From Acidimicrobiales bacterium (GTDB lineage: Bacteria; Actinomycetota; Acidimicrobiia; Acidimicrobiales; Iamiaceae), in the NCBI GenBank assembly GCA_035547835.1, contig DASZTW010000008.1, positions 1 to 64,000 of the forward strand: a stretch of 64,000 bases of DNA, in the 5' to 3' direction. Shown one piece after another: positions 18,250 to 26,724 of this stretch. The notes beneath the pieces were generated by a model, which did not search any database, was not told where the DNA came from, and worked only from the letters and a program-made list of their open reading frames with translations. Position 1 is the stretch's first letter; each line of letters starts with the position of its first letter. The position numbers and the translations under genes were made by a program.

Positions 18250-21200
18250 GTGACCGAGAACGCTGGGGCGTCCGGCGACCAGACCGGGTCCCCACTCGTC
18301 GCCGACGAGGTGACCATCGACGTCCCCGCGGGCGGCCGGGTCTACGTGGTGAGCGACCTCTTGCTCCGCCAGGCCCCCGACGACGCCGCCGAGGCCGCCT
18401 CCACCGAGATGGCCCGCTCGATCGACGCCATCACCGGCCCGGCGGTGCTGATCCTCAACGGCGACACGTTCGACCTGCTCGGCGAAGGGCACCTCGACCC
18501 GATGGCGGTGCTCGGCGCACACGGCCGCCTCACCAAGGCGCTCGCAGCGTTCGCGGAGGGCCCCGACCGGCGCCTGGTGGTCATCCCCGGCAGCCGCGAC
18601 CACTGCCTGGCTTGGCACACACCGGCGGTCCGCAACGTGCAACGCCGCATGACCGCGGAAGTCGCGCTGGCGGTCGAGCTGTCGATTGCGACTGGCCAGG
18701 GCACCAAGGCCGTGCGGGTCGAGCACGGCAGCCGCTTCGATCCGGCCTACGCGTTCGACGACCCGCGCAACCCGGGCGAGTCGCCGCTCGGCCAACACCT
18801 GGTGAGCGACTTCCTGCCGATCCTGCGTCGCCCCGGCGCCGCGTGGCTCGACGGCATCGAGCACTTGGCCAACGCCGACGACGTCTCGGCGTTCGTCGGG
18901 TCGCGCCTCACGTACCGGCGGGTCTTGCGCCGCTTCGGGTGGTTGGCCGTGCCGTTGCTCGTGGCGGTCGGCCTGATGATCGCCAGCGTGATCGCCCACG
19001 CGGCCGGCGGGCACCACGGGGTGGGCCGCACGTTGCGGGCCTGGGCCGCGGGTGTCGGTTTGTCGTCCGCTGTGTTGTTGGCGGTCGTCGGGCTGGTCAG
19101 CGCGCTGTGGTGGTGGTCGGTCCGCGACCCGTTGTCGCTGTTCACGCTCGAGTCGATCTCGGGCGACGAGCACCACCCGAACGACCCGCCGCGGGCCGCC
19201 GGACACCGCCTGGTCGCTGAGGGCCACACCGGCTTCATCACCGGCCACACCCGCAGCGCCGAGCTCGCCGACCTCGGCGGCGGGTTCTACGCCAACGCCG
19301 GTTGCGCCACCGTCGTCGTCGAGCGTCGACCCGGTCGCTTCGGCCTGCTCGACGCGTTCGGCGCCGTGCGCCAGACCTCATACCTCGTGCTCGAAGCCGG
19401 GCCCGACCTTCGCGTCTCGCTCCATCACCAGCGCCAGCCGATCGTGTCGTCGACGACCACCATCGAGCGGCTCTGCACCCGTACCTGCGCCGGCGCCAGT
19501 CCCAACGTGCAGCCGGGCGACGCCGGGCGGGTCGCCACGTGGCCGGGCAGCCCGCCGTGGCCCGACCAGGAAGCGCCAGGGCTGGTTCGCACCCGCGCCC
19601 GCCGGGTCGGCGCCCTCGTCGCGGCGGTCGTCGGCCTCGTCGACCTCGTCTCCGCCGTCACGCCACCGGTGCGGGCCCGGCTGCGGGCGGTCGACGACCT
19701 GCTCCCCCTCGTGGTCTCCCAGACGGCCGCCGCCCTGGTCGTCCTGGCCGGCCTCGCGCTGTTGCTGCTGGCCCGTGGGCTGCGCCGCGGCCACCGCACC
19801 GCGTGGGTGGCGGCGATCGTCTTGCTGTGGTCGTCGTTCCTGCTCCACGTGGTGAAGGGGCTCGACTTCGAGGAGGGACTGGTCGCGCTCGTCGCCGGCC
19901 TGTTCCTGTTGTTCAACCAGCGCTTCTTCCGGGTGAAGTCCGACGAGTTCTCGCGCCAGCGGGCGAGCGCCACGATCCTCGGCGGGGTCGGCATCGCCGT
20001 GGCGGCCGGCGTCGCCGCGGTGATGTTGTTCCACGGCCACGATCCCCGGCCGTCGTTGCCGCACTCGTTTCTCGCGGTGGTCGAGCGACTGATCGGCGAC
20101 ACCAGCCGGCACCTGCCGGAGCGGATCGACGACTTCCTGTCGCCCAGCCTGCTCGCCGCGTCGATCGGGCTGGTCATCGCCGCGGGGTGGATCGCGTTCC
20201 GGCCGGTGGTCGGCCAACGGCTCGCCGCCCCCGCACCCGAGGCCGAGGAGAACGCCCGGCGCATCGTCGGGCTGTACGGCGCCGACACGCTGGCCTACTT
20301 CGCCCTCCGCGACGACAAGCGCTGGTTCTTCTGGGGCGACACGGTCGTGGCGTACGCGGTCACCAACGGGGTGGCGCTCGTGTCACCCGACCCGATCGGC
20401 CCGGTGTGGGAGCAGCGGCGCGCCTGGTTCGCCTTCCGCGAGTTCGCCGACGAGCACGGCTGGCCGGTTGCGGTCATGGGCGCGTCGCACGACTGGCTGC
20501 CCATCTACCACGCATCGGGGATGCGCGACATGTACGTCGGCGACGAAGCCGTGGCCGATGTGCGGCGCTTCTCGCTCGAGGGCGGCAAGAACAAGGGCTT
20601 GCGCCAAGCCGTCAACCGGATCGCCAAGTACGGCTACCGGATGGACTTCTTCGACCCCACCGACGTGCCGGCCGACGTCGAACAGGGGCTGCGGAACCTG
20701 ATGGCGGGGTCGCGCCGCGGCGAGGTCGAGCGCGGGTTCTCGATGACGCTCGGCCGGGTGTTCGATCCCCGCGACGAGGGCCTGCTGCTGGCGGTGTGCT
20801 TCGGGCCCGACGGCAGCCCGGCGGCGTTCTGCCAGTACGTGCCGGCGCCCGGTGTGCAGGGCTACTCGCTCGACTTGATGCGCCGGTCAGAGGCCGAGCA
20901 CCCCAACGGCCTGACCGATTTCGTGGTCGTGCGCACCATGGAGCACTTGCGAGAGCAGGGGATGGTCGGGCTCGGCCTCAACTTCGCGACCATGCGGGCC
21001 GTGCTCGCCGGCGAGCGGGGCGAAGGGGTCACCCCGCGGATCGAGAAGTGGTTCTTCTCGAAGATGAGCGACTCGATGCAGATCGAGTCGTTGTGGCGCT
21101 ACAACGCCAAGTTCGACCCCGACTGGGTGCCGCGCTACGCGTGCTACGAGTCCACCGAGCACATGCTCGCCTCGGCGTTCGCGCTGGCGAAGGCCGAGTC

Positions 21201-21369
21201 CTGGTGGGAGATCCCGGTGCTCGGCCGCTTCTTCCAACCCAGAGACGAGCGCGACGCCGCCGCGGCGGCGAAGGCCCCGGTCACCGAGTCGACCGACCCC
21301 GGCGCGCCCGTTGATCCGGCTCCGCCGTCGACCCCCGCGGAGCCGTCGACCCCGGTGGGGATCCGGTGA
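18250..21369 (+). CDS. Calcineurin-like phosphoesterase domain fused to MprF/LysX-like DUF2156 transferase
   Basis: A 1039-residue membrane protein; the GTG start follows GGCAGGAGGAG. Residues 30-340 resemble a metallophosphoesterase, but several metal ligands are replaced: DxH is D36-L-L38, GNHD is GSRD (114-117), HGH is HGS (159-161) and GHTH is GHTR (332-335); the GDxxD motif (D72, D75) remains. Membrane segments lie near 231-252, 270-290, 485-508, 518-536, 543-558, 575-595 and 634-652. Residues 668-1000 are DUF2156, the GNAT-like transferase of MprF, which adds aminoacyl groups to phosphatidylglycerol. The last 25 residues are Pro/Thr-rich and come from a minisatellite. Confidence 0.85.
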   Translation: MTENAGASGDQTGSPLVADEVTIDVPAGGRVYVVSDLLLRQAPDDAAEAASTEMARSIDAITGPAVLILNGDTFDLLGEGHLDPMAVLGAHGRLTKALAAFAEGPDRRLVVIPGSRDHCLAWHTPAVRNVQRRMTAEVALAVELSIATGQGTKAVRVEHGSRFDPAYAFDDPRNPGESPLGQHLVSDFLPILRRPGAAWLDGIEHLANADDVSAFVGSRLTYRRVLRRFGWLAVPLLVAVGLMIASVIAHAAGGHHGVGRTLRAWAAGVGLSSAVLLAVVGLVSALWWWSVRDPLSLFTLESISGDEHHPNDPPRAAGHRLVAEGHTGFITGHTRSAELADLGGGFYANAGCATVVVERRPGRFGLLDAFGAVRQTSYLVLEAGPDLRVSLHHQRQPIVSSTTTIERLCTRTCAGASPNVQPGDAGRVATWPGSPPWPDQEAPGLVRTRARRVGALVAAVVGLVDLVSAVTPPVRARLRAVDDLLPLVVSQTAAALVVLAGLALLLLARGLRRGHRTAWVAAIVLLWSSFLLHVVKGLDFEEGLVALVAGLFLLFNQRFFRVKSDEFSRQRASATILGGVGIAVAAGVAAVMLFHGHDPRPSLPHSFLAVVERLIGDTSRHLPERIDDFLSPSLLAASIGLVIAAGWIAFRPVVGQRLAAPAPEAEENARRIVGLYGADTLAYFALRDDKRWFFWGDTVVAYAVTNGVALVSPDPIGPVWEQRRAWFAFREFADEHGWPVAVMGASHDWLPIYHASGMRDMYVGDEAVADVRRFSLEGGKNKGLRQAVNRIAKYGYRMDFFDPTDVPADVEQGLRNLMAGSRRGEVERGFSMTLGRVFDPRDEGLLLAVCFGPDGSPAAFCQYVPAPGVQGYSLDLMRRSEAEHPNGLTDFVVVRTMEHLREQGMVGLGLNFATMRAVLAGERGEGVTPRIEKWFFSKMSDSMQIESLWRYNAKFDPDWVPRYACYESTEHMLASAFALAKAESWWEIPVLGRFFQPRDERDAAAAAKAPVTESTDPGAPVDPAPPSTPAEPSTPVGIR

Positions 21370-21617
21370 CCCCGCGGAGCCGTCGACCCCGGTGGGGACC
21401 CGGTGACCCCCGCGGAGCCGTCGACTGGTGGGGACCCCGTGACCCCGCGGAGCCGTCGACTGGTGGGGACCCCGTGACCCCGCGGAGCCGTCGACCGGTG
21501 GGGACCCGGTGACCCCGCGGTCCGGTCGACCCCGGTGGGGACCCGGTGACCCCGCGGAGCCGTCGACCGGTGGGGACCCGGTGACCCCGCGGTCCGGTCG
21601 ACCCCGGTGGGCCCGGT
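21330..21617 (+). repeat. Minisatellite, about eight units of 35-37 bp
   Basis: Units built on GTGACCCCGCGGAGCCGTCG begin at 21366, 21403, 21439, 21474, 21509, 21546 and 21581, with a partial unit before 21366. The array starts inside the 3' end of the MprF-like gene, and that gene's stop is the TGA of a unit. Units vary slightly (AGCCGTCG versus TCCGGTCG), implying an older array with interspersed variants. There are no unique spacers, so it is not a CRISPR. Confidence 0.9.
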
Positions 21618-21659
21618 GTGCGAGCCGGGGGGGGGCCGGCGGGGAGCTGACCCCGCCGA

Positions 21660-22394
21660 TCAGGCGTTGCCGAACATCATCAGCCACTGGTCCTTGCTGC
21701 TCGGGCGGAACACCACGTTGCGGCTGCGCGTCTCGGCCATCGACGCGGAGGGCTTCTCGGAGTAGAGGTGGCCGGGGAACAAGATGGTGTCGTCGGGCAC
21801 TTTCGCCAGCCGCTCGGTGAGCGAGAACCACATCTGCTCCGGGTCGCTGCCGGGCAGGTCGGTCCGGCCGCAGCCGTCGAGGAACAGCGTGTCGCCCGAG
21901 ACGAGCCGGCCCTCGACCAAGAAGCACTGGCTGCCTGGCGTGTGGCCAGGCGTGTGCACCAGCGTGATCGGGATCTCCCCGACGGTGACGATGTCGCCCG
22001 AGTCGTGGGTGACGAGCGCGCCGCGGTCGATGCCCGTGGCCTTCAGCACCCACTCCTCTTCGTCGGCCTGCACGTGGATGGGCACGTCGACCCGCTCCAC
22101 GATGTCGGTGATCCCCGCGATCGAGTAGCCCGCCAGCGAACCGCCCACGTGGTCAGGGTGGTAGTGGGTTGCGAGCACGCCGGTGAGGCGCATGCCGTCG
22201 GCTTCCAACATGTCGAGTGCGCCGGGCACGTCGTATGCCAAGTCGACGGCCACCGCCTCGCCCGTCTCGCGGTCGCCGAGCAGATACACGAAGTTGGCCA
22301 TCTGCATCGCCATCATGTCGTCGACGGCCAAGTCGAGCCCCGACAGCAGCTGCCGGAAGTAGAAGCGGTCGTTGTCCACGGTCGTGCCGGTCAT
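21660..22394 (-). CDS. Metallo-beta-lactamase-fold hydrolase (glyoxalase II/persulfide dioxygenase-like)
   Basis: A 244-residue protein started at MTGTTVDNDRFYFRQ; a longer in-frame extension is low complexity. The hallmark metal site THYHPDHVGG (HxHxDH) is present, with HTPGHTPGSQCFLVEGRLVSGDTLFLDGCGRTDLPGSD and ILFPGHLY supplying the remaining His and Asp ligands. GRTDLPGSD with a terminal GH resembles hydroxyacylglutathione hydrolases and persulfide dioxygenases. It could act on a mycothiol thioester or on persulfide sulfur; the sequence does not decide. Two palindromic repeats lie upstream. Confidence 0.88.
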   Translation of the reverse strand: MTGTTVDNDRFYFRQLLSGLDLAVDDMMAMQMANFVYLLGDRETGEAVAVDLAYDVPGALDMLEADGMRLTGVLATHYHPDHVGGSLAGYSIAGITDIVERVDVPIHVQADEEEWVLKATGIDRGALVTHDSGDIVTVGEIPITLVHTPGHTPGSQCFLVEGRLVSGDTLFLDGCGRTDLPGSDPEQMWFSLTERLAKVPDDTILFPGHLYSEKPSASMAETRSRNVVFRPSSKDQWLMMFGNA

Positions 22395-22420
22395 CCCTGC
22401 ATCGTACGGACCCCCACCCT

Positions 22421-22465
22421 GCTGTGAGCACTTGGCCACCTGGGAGGTGGCTACGTGCTCACAGC
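22421..22465. repeat. Dispersed palindrome family 1, copy a
   Basis: A 45-bp near-perfect palindrome starting GCTGTGAGCACTTGGCCACC and ending GTGCTCACAGC. The 21-base arms differ at two positions around a 3-base loop. It lies 27 bases upstream of the hydrolase start. Further copies are at 22505, 34396 and 48274. Confidence 0.9.
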
Positions 22466-22504
22466 GGCGGGGGGTTCGCGGGGGTTCGCGGTCACCCCCA
22501 TCCT

Positions 22505-22549
22505 GCTGTGAGCAGTTGGCCACCTGGGAGGTGGCTACGTGCTCACAGC
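22505..22549. repeat. Dispersed palindrome family 1, copy b
   Basis: A second 45-bp copy 84 bases after copy a, differing by an AGCAG left arm. The stop codon of the PaaX-like gene (22543-22545) lies inside its right arm, so the repeat forms the gene's end. The run GGGGGTTCGCG is repeated between and after the two copies. Confidence 0.9.
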
Positions 22550-23712
22550 GGCGGGGGGTTCGCGGGGGTTCGCGGGGGTTCGCGGAAGTTGGTCGCCCAG
22601 GTGGACTTGAACGCTGCGTCGTAGCGGTCGTAGTCGGCGCGCAGGGCGGGGCCCGGCCAGTCGGGCGCGAGCAGCGCGGGCGGCAAGAGGGGATCGGCCT
22701 GGAAGTGGCGCAAAACGGCAGCCGACACCACGAAGCCCGGCGGCAGGGCCGTGGGGTCGCCGGCTTCGAGGGCGTCGACGAGCTCCCCGAGCGCGGCCTG
22801 CAACAGCCGGCACCGCTCGGACCACCCGTCGAGGTCCCACAGCTCGGCGGCGAGCGCGGCCGGGTCGTCGGCGGGATCGGCCGACAGCTCCCGGCACTGG
22901 GCACGCACGATCCGCTCCGGGTCGTCGGCGGGGTCGGCCGACAGCTCCCGGCACTGGGCACGCACGATCCGCTCCGCCTCGGCGGCCGCGTGGTCGTCGT
23001 GAGCGTCGGGCGGCTCGACAGCCGGCCTCGGCTCGGCACCCGCGTCTGGCTCGGCACCCGCGTCTGGCTCGGCACCCGCCTTTGGCTCGGCACCCGCCTT
23101 TGGCTCGGCAACCGACTTCGGGTCGGCACCCGCGTCTGGCTCGGCACCCGACTTCGGCTCGGCCTCGGCGCGCTCGGCACCCGTGTCTGGCTCGGCACCC
23201 GCGTCTGGCTCCGCATCCGACTCCGGCGCGGGTCCGGGGGGCACGACGGCACGGATGTGGTGCGGCCCGGCGGCGGCTGCACGGAGGTTGTCGGGGCGGA
23301 GCCACACGCCTTCGCGCCACTCGGCCAGGCGCAGGGCAGCCATGGCGGCGCGCAGCTCGGCGCGCTCGTTGGCCGACCGGCCGGAGTCGGCCACCACCAC
23401 CTCCACGCGCCAGCGGCCCTGCCACGGTTCGGTGCGCCCCGAGCGGCTGCGGCTCTGGCGCGCCTGGCGGTCGAGGAGCGCGCCCGACAGTCGGTAGTGG
23501 CCGTCGTCGGCCACGAGCTCGCCTGCGCTCACCATGCGCGACACCGCCACCCGCACCGTGCCCTCGGCGATGCCGAACAGCTCCCCGGTGCGCACCAGCA
23601 TGCGGGCGGGCAGGCGTGGCGGGTCGATGCCGAGCAGCGTCGACGCGAGCACCGATCGGGCCGTGTACGGACGCTCGTCGGCCAGCACCGCCTCGACCGC
23701 GGATGGCGTCAC
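22543..23712 (-). CDS. PaaX-like transcriptional regulator with a low-complexity insertion
   Basis: A 389-residue protein from the GTG at 23712. The N-terminal winged helix (ARMLVRTGELFGIAEGTVRVAVSRMVSAGELVADDGHYRLSG) and the next domain (PWQGRWRVEVVVADSG...LAEWREGVWLRPDNL) match PaaX, the phenylacetyl-CoA-responsive repressor family. PaaX proteins are normally about 270-310 residues; here an insertion of AEPDAG/AEPKAG units (nucleotides about 23030-23225) and a tandem 19-residue duplication (ERIVRAQCRELSADPADDP) lengthen it. The family C-terminal region (LLPPALLAPDWPGPALRADYDRYDAAF) is intact. The repressed genes are unknown; the desaturase is divergent from it. Confidence 0.85.
   Translation of the reverse strand: MTPSAVEAVLADERPYTARSVLASTLLGIDPPRLPARMLVRTGELFGIAEGTVRVAVSRMVSAGELVADDGHYRLSGALLDRQARQSRSRSGRTEPWQGRWRVEVVVADSGRSANERAELRAAMAALRLAEWREGVWLRPDNLRAAAAGPHHIRAVVPPGPAPESDAEPDAGAEPDTGAERAEAEPKSGAEPDAGADPKSVAEPKAGAEPKAGAEPDAGAEPDAGAEPRPAVEPPDAHDDHAAAEAERIVRAQCRELSADPADDPERIVRAQCRELSADPADDPAALAAELWDLDGWSERCRLLQAALGELVDALEAGDPTALPPGFVVSAAVLRHFQADPLLPPALLAPDWPGPALRADYDRYDAAFKSTWATNFREPPRTPANPPPL
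22861..22974 (-). repeat. Tandem 57-bp duplication within the PaaX-like gene
   Basis: Two adjacent 57-base units (22861-22917 and 22918-22974) are almost identical and keep the frame, duplicating 19 residues. An array of 18-base GCTCGGCACCCGCGTCTG-like units lies upstream in the same gene (about 23030-23225). Confidence 0.85.
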
Positions 23713-23976
23713 GCCTCTCGACCCTGCGTGTTCGCCCACCGGGACTGCTGTCGGGCCCTTCGCTCTGCGCAAGCGCCGGCGCCGCGAACCCCACCGGTCT
23801 GACCCGCAGCCCTGTGCCTGTCGGTGTCCGACGGTTGGGGTGCGGTGGACGCCCCGACCGCCGAGCCCGGCGGACTCGCGGCCAGCCACCTGTCGCCTTT
23901 CGCCGGTTCCGATCCGTCGAGCGCCCCAACCGCAAAGCCTGGCCGGGCAGCCCGGCCAGCCGCCACATTACGGAGC

Positions 23977-24004
23977 TTGCTCATCTGTTCAATAGGTGTA
24001 ACAT
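23977..24004 (+). promoter_or_regulatory. Leaderless promoter of the desaturase gene with overlapping dyad
   Basis: TTGCTC (23977-23982) and TAACAT (23999-24004) are 16 bases apart. The ATG follows 7 bases after the -10 box, so transcription would start at or next to the start codon. A loose dyad TGTTCA...GTAACA (23986-24003) overlaps the -10 box and could be an operator. Confidence 0.5.
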
Positions 24005-24011
24005 AGCGGCC

Positions 24012-25043
24012 ATGGCGACGACCATGGTCCCACCCCCAGCGGCGACCCCCGACGTCTTGCCCACCGACCGGTTGTTGGTCAGCGGCAAAGCCGTGCCCGA
24101 GCTGCGCAGCGAGCTGCGGCGCATCCCCGACTGGCGCAACGCCATCGCGGTGGCCGGCGTGTGGGTGCAGTCGCTCGGCTTCATCGTGGCCGCGGTGTGG
24201 ATCGGCACCTGGTGGTCGTACCTGTTGTGCTTCTGCCTCATGGGCCGAGCGCACGCCATGTTCGCCAGCCTCATGCACGAGTCGGCTCACCGGCTGCTGT
24301 TCTCCAACAAGAAGGTCAACGACTTCGTGGGCAAGTGGGTGGTCGGCTACCCGGCGTTCACCGTCACCGACCTGTACCGGCGCGGCCACATGGCGCACCA
24401 CAAGGACGAGTTCGGCCCCAACGAGCCCGACATGAACCTCTACGTCGGCTACCCGGTGAGCCGTGCGTCGCTGCGCCGCAAGCTCGTGCGCGACGCCGTG
24501 GGCATCTCCGGGTGGAAGAACCTCAAGGGCCTGTTCCGCGGCTTGCGCAACGACTTCGCCCGCAAGCACGCGCTGCGCATCATCGCCTTCCAGATCGTGT
24601 TCATCGCCGCGTCGATCGCGTCGGGCCACTGGTGGGTCTACTGGGCGATGTGGTTCCTGCCGTGGATGACCCAGTGGCGGGTGATCAACCGGCTGCGGGC
24701 CATCGCCGAGCACGGCGGCATGGTTCGCTCCGACGACCGGCGCGACGCCACCCACTCGGTGCGCCAGCACTTCCTCGCCCGCTTCTTCATGGTGCCGTAC
24801 AACATCGGCTGGCACCTCTCGCACCACGTCGACATGGGCATCCCGTGGCGCAACCTCCCGAAGTACCACCGTGAGCTGGTCTCGGCGGGCTATGTCACGC
24901 CGCAGCTCGAGTACCGCAGCTACCCGCAGCTGTGGAAGGCGCTCGGGTCGGGCACCGCCGAGGGACGCATGGGCGCCGGGCGCGACACCGCCCCCGACGC
25001 GGCCGCTGCTGCCGAGGAAGAAGGCGTGCTCGCCGGGCTCTGA
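24012..25043 (+). CDS. Membrane fatty acid desaturase
   Basis: A 343-residue integral membrane di-iron enzyme. Histidine boxes are complete: HESAH (LMHESAHRLLF), HMAHHK after YRRG, and HLSHHVD near the end; an extra HGG at AIAEHGGM is also typical. Hydrophobic spans occur near residues 50-80 and 190-220. It should introduce a double bond into an acyl chain using O2 and an electron donor; no ferredoxin or reductase gene is adjacent. The start is supported by the leaderless promoter. The C-terminus is Ala/Glu-rich. Confidence 0.9.
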   Translation: MATTMVPPPAATPDVLPTDRLLVSGKAVPELRSELRRIPDWRNAIAVAGVWVQSLGFIVAAVWIGTWWSYLLCFCLMGRAHAMFASLMHESAHRLLFSNKKVNDFVGKWVVGYPAFTVTDLYRRGHMAHHKDEFGPNEPDMNLYVGYPVSRASLRRKLVRDAVGISGWKNLKGLFRGLRNDFARKHALRIIAFQIVFIAASIASGHWWVYWAMWFLPWMTQWRVINRLRAIAEHGGMVRSDDRRDATHSVRQHFLARFFMVPYNIGWHLSHHVDMGIPWRNLPKYHRELVSAGYVTPQLEYRSYPQLWKALGSGTAEGRMGAGRDTAPDAAAAAEEEGVLAGL

Positions 25044-25326
25044 CAGACCTCGCCAGCATCTGGGCTGCGGGTCGCCCGTCCACGTGGGTGGCTTGCGCCC
25101 GAACGGTGTGCGTGAAGGCTGCTCGGGGCCGACTTGGAGCACACGGCGGGCAGGGCGTCGCGTGGGGCTGCGCCCGAACGGTGTGGGTGAAGGCTGCTCG
25201 GGGACGACTTGGAGCACACGACCGGCATCTCATGCGGGGGCGTCGAGCAGCCACCCCGCACGGTCCGCGAGACTCGGCGCGACGCGATGCGCGCCGGCTG
25301 ACAGGCGGGCGTGAGGGGGACCAGCG
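25044..25326. other. Intergenic region with a direct repeat
   Basis: A 283-base spacer between the desaturase and GlcD-like genes. It is dominated by two 52-base direct repeats listed separately. No gene is seen. The GlcD-like gene is preceded by AGGGGGACCAGCG. Confidence 0.4.
25094..25220. repeat. Two 52-bp direct repeats, 75 bp apart
   Basis: TGCGCCCGAACGGTGTG begins units at 25094 and 25169. Each runs 52 bases to GGAGCACACG, with two differences between them. The 23-base intervening sequence is unrelated. Confidence 0.85.
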
Positions 25327-26724
25327 ATGCCTGCCACCATGAGCCTGTTCGCCGAGGTGCTGCCCGCTGATTGCGTGGTCGCGGGCGACGCGGTGTCGGA
25401 CGACTACGCCCACGACGAGTGCCTCACCGTCGACGCGGTCGCTCCCGCTGCGGTGTTGTTCCCGACCTGCACCGAAGAGGTGTCGGCGATCCTGCGCGTG
25501 GCCGACCAGCACCGCATCCCGGTCACGGCCCGAGGCTCGGGCACCGGGCTGTCGGGATCCGCCGTCCCCCGAACGGGCGGGGTGGTCGTGAGCTTCGAGC
25601 GGATGAACCAGCTGCTCGAGCTCGACGTCGACAACCAGGTGGCCGTGGTGCAACCCGGCATCACGCTGGCCGAGCTCGACGAGCACACCGCCGCCGCAGG
25701 ACTGCTGTATCCGGTGTATCCCGGCGAGTACAGCGCGAGCCTGGGCGGCAACGTCGCCACCAACGCGGGCGGCATGCGGGCGGTGAAGTACGGCGTGACC
25801 CGCCAGCACGTGCTCGGTCTCGAAGTGGTCCTCGCCGGCGGCGAAGTGATCCGCACCGGCGGCAAGGTGATGAAGTCGTCGACCGGCTACGACTTGACGC
25901 AGCTGTTCACGGGGTCAGAGGGCACGCTCGGGCTGACGACCGAGGTCACCTTGCGGTTGCAGCCGCGCCTGCCGTGCCGCGCCACCGTGATGGCGCCGTT
26001 CGCGACGCTCGACCAGGTCACCGCCGCAGTGCCGAGAGTGGTGGCCAGCGGGCTCGACCCCACCATCCTCGAGTACATCGACCTGCTCACGTTGAGCGCC
26101 ACGCTCGACCACGTCGGTCTCGACCTCGGGATCCCCGACGACATCCGCCAACAAGCCCTCGCCTATCTGGTCGTCAGCCTCGAAGGCCGTCAGCAGGCCT
26201 GGCTCGACGACGACGTCGAGGCCCTCGGCGCCTTGCTCGACGGGCTCGGCGCGCTCGACGTGTACGTGCTGCCCGACCACGCGGCCGTCGGGCTGATCGA
26301 GGCGCGCGAGAAGGCCTTCTTCGTGGCCAAGGCCAACGGCGCCGACGACATCGTCGACGTCGTCGTGCCGCGGGCCTCGATCGCGGACTTCATGGGGAAA
26401 GTGGCCGACTTGGCCGCGGCCGAAGGGGCGTGGATCGCCGGGTGTGGCCACGCCGGCGACGGCAACGTGCACCTCGCCGTCTTCCAAGCCGATTCCGAGC
26501 GGCGCAGTCGCCTGCTCCGCGCCTTGTTCGAGATCGGCGTCGGTGCCGGCGGTGTGATCTCCGGCGAGCACGGCATCGGTCTGGCCAAGAAGGCGTACTA
26601 CCTGGCCTTGGAAGACCCGGTGAAGGTCGAGTTGCAACGCCGCATCAAAGCCGCGTTCGACCCGCACGGCATCCTCAACCCCGGCAATTTGTTCGACCCC
26701 ACTGATGGAGTGACCGCCCCGTGA
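25327..26724 (+). CDS. FAD-linked oxidase, GlcD/D-lactate dehydrogenase-like
   Basis: A 465-residue flavoprotein of the VAO/GlcD family. The FAD-binding region includes FPTCTEEVSAILRVADQHRIPVTARGSGTGLSGSAVP and the diagnostic PGEYSASLGGNVATNAGG. The C-terminal substrate domain ends with GCGHAGDGNVHLAVF, ISGEHGIGLAKK and FDPHGILNPGNLF, whose His residues act in catalysis in relatives. It should oxidise a 2-hydroxy acid to a 2-oxo acid. Its GTGA overlap with the ThDP enzyme suggests that enzyme consumes the 2-oxo acid. The exact substrate is unknown. Confidence 0.88.
   Translation: MPATMSLFAEVLPADCVVAGDAVSDDYAHDECLTVDAVAPAAVLFPTCTEEVSAILRVADQHRIPVTARGSGTGLSGSAVPRTGGVVVSFERMNQLLELDVDNQVAVVQPGITLAELDEHTAAAGLLYPVYPGEYSASLGGNVATNAGGMRAVKYGVTRQHVLGLEVVLAGGEVIRTGGKVMKSSTGYDLTQLFTGSEGTLGLTTEVTLRLQPRLPCRATVMAPFATLDQVTAAVPRVVASGLDPTILEYIDLLTLSATLDHVGLDLGIPDDIRQQALAYLVVSLEGRQQAWLDDDVEALGALLDGLGALDVYVLPDHAAVGLIEAREKAFFVAKANGADDIVDVVVPRASIADFMGKVADLAAAEGAWIAGCGHAGDGNVHLAVFQADSERRSRLLRALFEIGVGAGGVISGEHGIGLAKKAYYLALEDPVKVELQRRIKAAFDPHGILNPGNLFDPTDGVTAP

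Noticed and set aside
16694-18295. 533-codon minus-strand open frame opposite the secreted esterase
   Set aside because: No domain, biased composition, fully antisense to a clear esterase with signal peptide.
21330-21617. CRISPR-like array
   Set aside because: Tandem units are directly adjacent with no unique spacers, and there are no cas genes; it is a minisatellite. The same applies to 39942-40068 and 40698-40850.
23082-24011. N-terminal extension of the desaturase frame
   Set aside because: Arg/Pro-rich, antisense to the PaaX-like regulator; the leaderless promoter and family alignment support the ATG at 24012.
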